Assembly (NCBI GenBank): GCA_029747015.1 | Contig: JAKOGI010001548.1 | Location: 55,001-119,000, forward strand | Direction of reading: 5' to 3' | Source: Carnegiea gigantea | Lineage: Eukaryota > Streptophyta > Magnoliopsida > Caryophyllales > Cactaceae | DNA length: 64,000 bases | In this document: positions 61,294-64,000 of the stretch, one piece after another | How the letters are laid out: every line of letters starts with the position of its first letter | Numbering within the stretch: the stretch's first letter is position 1 | Program-made: the position numbers and the translations under genes | The notes under the pieces: generated by a model | The model's database searches: none | The model's input: only the letters and a program-made list of their open reading frames with translations | Told to the model about the DNA's origin: nothing

Positions 61294-62082
61294 TCAGAAG
61301 ACCACAGAAGTGCAAGAAGAGCACCTGATCATACCGTTCTCATTACATCTAGAACAAACCTTAAGCCCACCCTTCTCATCATACACTTTGTGACTCCCAT
61401 CACAGTGGCGGCACACCAAAAACCGGTACCCCCCACACACACCACATACCCCCACCTCGGCCGCTGGCAGCCGTTGGATCATCTTCTTAAGATCCCCGCT
61501 CTCATGCAGCCGTTGGATCTCCTCCGCCCCACCCACATACTTCCCATTCACAAACACCTTCGGAAGACTCATCATCTCCACTTTTTCCCCAATTATCCCC
61601 TGCAACTCGTCCAGGAATGCAGCGTCCATCGACAAATCTCGCTCGTCCAATTTCACTCTGCATCCCTTCAGAATCGATCTAACGGCTGTGCAATCCTCAA
61701 ATGTCCTACGGACTACCCTGAGGCTGGTGTAGTATATCACCACCCGGTTTTGGGAATCCGGGGGTTGGGGAAGTGTTTGGGTTCGGGTCTGGGCCCAGGC
61801 CCGGACCCGGTGGAAGATGGAGGGTTTGGGGGAGTAGAAGAGGGTGTGGAGGTCTTTCAAGGACAAGGGGGATGATGATGGGGAGGAGAGAGAATGGGTG
61901 AGGTGAGGTGGTGGTGGGTTGAGGAGAGTTTCCACGTCTTTGAAGGAGAGAGACTGAGAGTGCTTGTGAATGGGGCTCACCGGTGGAGACGGTGGAGGAT
62001 AGCGCGGTGAACCGGGGGCGGATGACTTGGATGCTGGGGATTTTGGCCATGTTAGCCACATGAATCTGCGCTCACACTCCAT
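61294..62082 (-). CDS. glutaredoxin-domain protein with C-terminal CxxC zinc motifs
   Basis: Single exon, 262 aa. The open frame extends to 62103 but that codon is TTG; the first ATG is at 62082, just after a run of A on the coding strand, giving MECERRFMWLTWPKSP. Residues 1-110 are Pro/Ser rich. A glutaredoxin fold follows (about 113-215): RVVIYYTSLRVVRRTFEDC, VRSILKGCRVKLDERDLSMD, LPKVFVNGKYVGGAEEI (the cis-Pro and GG glutathione-binding signature). The C terminus has four CxxC pairs (CGVC, CRHC, CSRC, CSSC) in a DnaJ-like zinc arrangement. This is the plant class of At5g39865/At3g57070. The usual CPYC/CC active site is replaced by SLRVV, so classical thiol transfer is unlikely; the biochemical role of the class is not well known. 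The frame is intact. Confidence 0.93.
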   Translation of the reverse strand: MECERRFMWLTWPKSPASKSSAPGSPRYPPPSPPVSPIHKHSQSLSFKDVETLLNPPPPHLTHSLSSPSSSPLSLKDLHTLFYSPKPSIFHRVRAWAQTRTQTLPQPPDSQNRVVIYYTSLRVVRRTFEDCTAVRSILKGCRVKLDERDLSMDAAFLDELQGIIGEKVEMMSLPKVFVNGKYVGGAEEIQRLHESGDLKKMIQRLPAAEVGVCGVCGGYRFLVCRHCDGSHKVYDEKGGLKVCSRCNENGMIRCSSCTSVVF

Positions 62083-64000
62083 TTTTTTTTTTTTCCCTTC
62101 CAAAATTTTGAGAGAGTATTTTGAAAGGGGGGGGGGGTTGGTGTTAATAATGGAGGGTTTAGTTTAATTAGGGGTTTACTGAAAGGGTTAAATAGAGAGG
62201 GTGTAAAAGAAAAGTTGGACTAGGATAAGATGATTAGGTAAGCAATAGGGTACCGTACTTGGGCAGTGATATTAAAGTTATTAATTTTTTTAGAAGAGAG
62301 ATTAAAGTTATTAATATCATACTGTTGTTAAAATTATTTTTCGAAAATATCGGACCTACTAATTAATTATTTGTTTTGATATATCAATTTGTATTCTTTT
62401 CAATTTGGGGCAAAAAATACATTAAATTTTTATAGAATCAATTTTTTCTTACTAAGAAGGACATTTAAAAGACGTTATTGCATTGAATACAGTGGCCGAC
62501 GATCTAGTAACAACATTAATTGAAATGATTCTACAATACCGGTTGAGATTCTGGACCATTTTTACAATCTATTAAAACATTTATATTTTTGTAGGACTAC
62601 ATCCCTTTTCCGGTTAATAAACAATCATTTTTGTCGTGATAACAACAAAAAAAAGTTGCGTATATATTTTTTTAATGATCGCATACATTATTGACGTAAA
62701 ATCAAACTGCATTATTTTGATGAAGTGTATATATATGAATAAGAGATTGGTACAGACTTTTGGCAAAGTCATATCACTGTAAGCCAAGACTAATCACACA
62801 CTTATTGATTAAAAGGTACAAGTAGTTGTTCTTTTTTTTTCGATAATTAAATGCCATAAGGTAAGAATAAAGTCAGCATAGAGTAAAACCGATAGTAGTT
62901 GATCTTGAAACTTAACAATGTGGAGACTAATTTTGAGGATTTGTAATATTTCACCTAATGGAACTTTGCACTTGGGATTACTGTCAGTACTCCTTGATAA
63001 TTAGATAAGCTTGAGATTTTGAGATCTATTTTGATTCCATGTTCTTATTTTATTGTGGGAATTCATCTAATTAGTTCATGGAATTTACATGATTTTTAGA
63101 AAACAATAGATGGAAACAATACTATAAATTTGGAAATAGTACAGGTGTGGTATTGTTGGTAAGTTGAGATTTAGATCCAAAAATGCCCATCAATCATAGG
63201 ACAAGGGGGACTTTGGAGAAGAGGTACGTAAAAAAAAAAAAAAAAAAAATTGATCACCAAATTCAATTAATCAAACGAGTTTTTAATTATACACATATAC
63301 AAGAAACTTGCTAAACTACAATAATGTCCACTAAAGTCTTATCATCGTTATCATTTTATATTTATAAGGTAATTTTATTATATTTTTGAGTAATTCTGAA
63401 TATTCTAAGTAGTTTCAATGAGTTTATGTTTTGAGTACTTGTTTTGTATCATTTGGCATAAGTTAAGAGGGATATGAATGTTACAATTGATGTCGATGAC
63501 CTCCTATATTCGGCTTTAAGTTCTAATAAACTATGGTCTCCTGTTCTTACGCACGAGTCACATGCACGAAAATTTGCCGCTTCCCACTCAAAGAAAACCA
63601 CAATCAATTTTTCATTGCTACCACTCTAAGTTTTCCATACATATACAGTTTAGAAAACAATCTAGTAAAAATACTTGGCTCAAAAACAAGAATTTGTGTT
63701 GAGTCCTTACTCTTTTCACATTGAGAATTACTTGTAAGTCAGTCCATTTTGGCGGAGGTAAACATTTCTCCACAATGCGGTATCTAGCAAATGGTTTCAT
63801 CTTTTTTGGTCCGCTGCACGATTAGAAGTGATATACTAGGTCTAGTATGATTCGTGTTAACTCATCTCGATGTGATATACAAATAGATTTGACTTTTATT
63901 CAAAATCACAAAGATAAACATCACCAAAGAATAAACTCAACCAGAGATTCCATCATATCACTGAAGTTTCTCTTAAATTACTGTTACTCTTCTTTTGTTG
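62083..64000. other. upstream and intergenic region, no further gene seen
   Basis: The first part (62083-62250) is the leader and promoter of the glutaredoxin-like gene, with an A13 homopolymer on the coding strand and a G10 run near 62127. The remainder is AT-rich with no recognised gene; open frames at 63533-63724 and 63618-63800 lack motifs. Confidence 0.5.

Noticed and set aside
62083..62103. Start of the glutaredoxin-like protein at 62103
   Set aside because: That codon is TTG and the following codons are just an A-tract; the ATG at 62082 is used.

Overview
This is a window of nuclear DNA from a flowering plant, probably a eudicot. It is AT-rich, its genes have GT-AG introns, the recognisable proteins belong to plant families (GARP/G2-like transcription factor, plant Sam50, plant LRR receptor-like kinase, plant glutaredoxin-CxxC protein), and transposable elements (TEs) of plant type fill the space between genes. 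All four intact genes lie on the minus strand. I joined exons by hand from splice sites, reading-phase continuity and family homology.

Layout. 1-2440: intergenic with an AT microsatellite. 2441-4287: five-exon G2-like (GARP) MYB-related transcription factor of 407 aa with C-terminal EAR-type repressor motifs. 4288-15587: TE-rich intergenic DNA with a hAT MITE, a short Helitron, a large imperfect inverted repeat (arms near 8040-8630 and 10215-10810) and a PIF-type MITE. 15588-22591: four-exon gene for the outer-membrane beta-barrel assembly protein Sam50 (530 aa), with a SINE in intron 1. 23475-25713: complete non-autonomous Helitron. 26205-36668: two nearly identical direct repeats of about 1.97 kb that directly flank a decayed 6.5-kb CACTA (En/Spm) transposon. 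36883-37204: MITE. 38039-43432: nine-exon LRR receptor-like kinase of 682 aa whose kinase domain lacks the catalytic residues. 44020-46856: degenerate tandem repeats with an inserted PIF-type MITE, then a 1.5-kb MULE. 46888-49673: LINE-type element carrying only ORF1. About 50226-57631: nested complex in which a long degenerate TAA/ATT array is split by a roughly 5-kb L1-type LINE with a perfect 17-bp target-site duplication (TSD); the LINE is itself interrupted by a MITE. 57809-60800: MITE, CACTA end fragment and truncated hAT. 61294-62082: intronless glutaredoxin/CxxC zinc-finger protein gene. 62083-64000: intergenic.

The four host genes (transcription factor, mitochondrial membrane biogenesis, receptor-like signalling, redox/zinc protein) show no sign of acting together; they are ordinary neighbours on a chromosome. 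The unusual content is in the repeats: the D-CACTA-D structure, the nested LINE in a trinucleotide array, the ORF1-only LINE, the long inverted repeat and a Helitron with internal periodic repeats. I found no RNA gene other than a tRNA-derived SINE, no CRISPR array and no sign of organellar or bacterial DNA.
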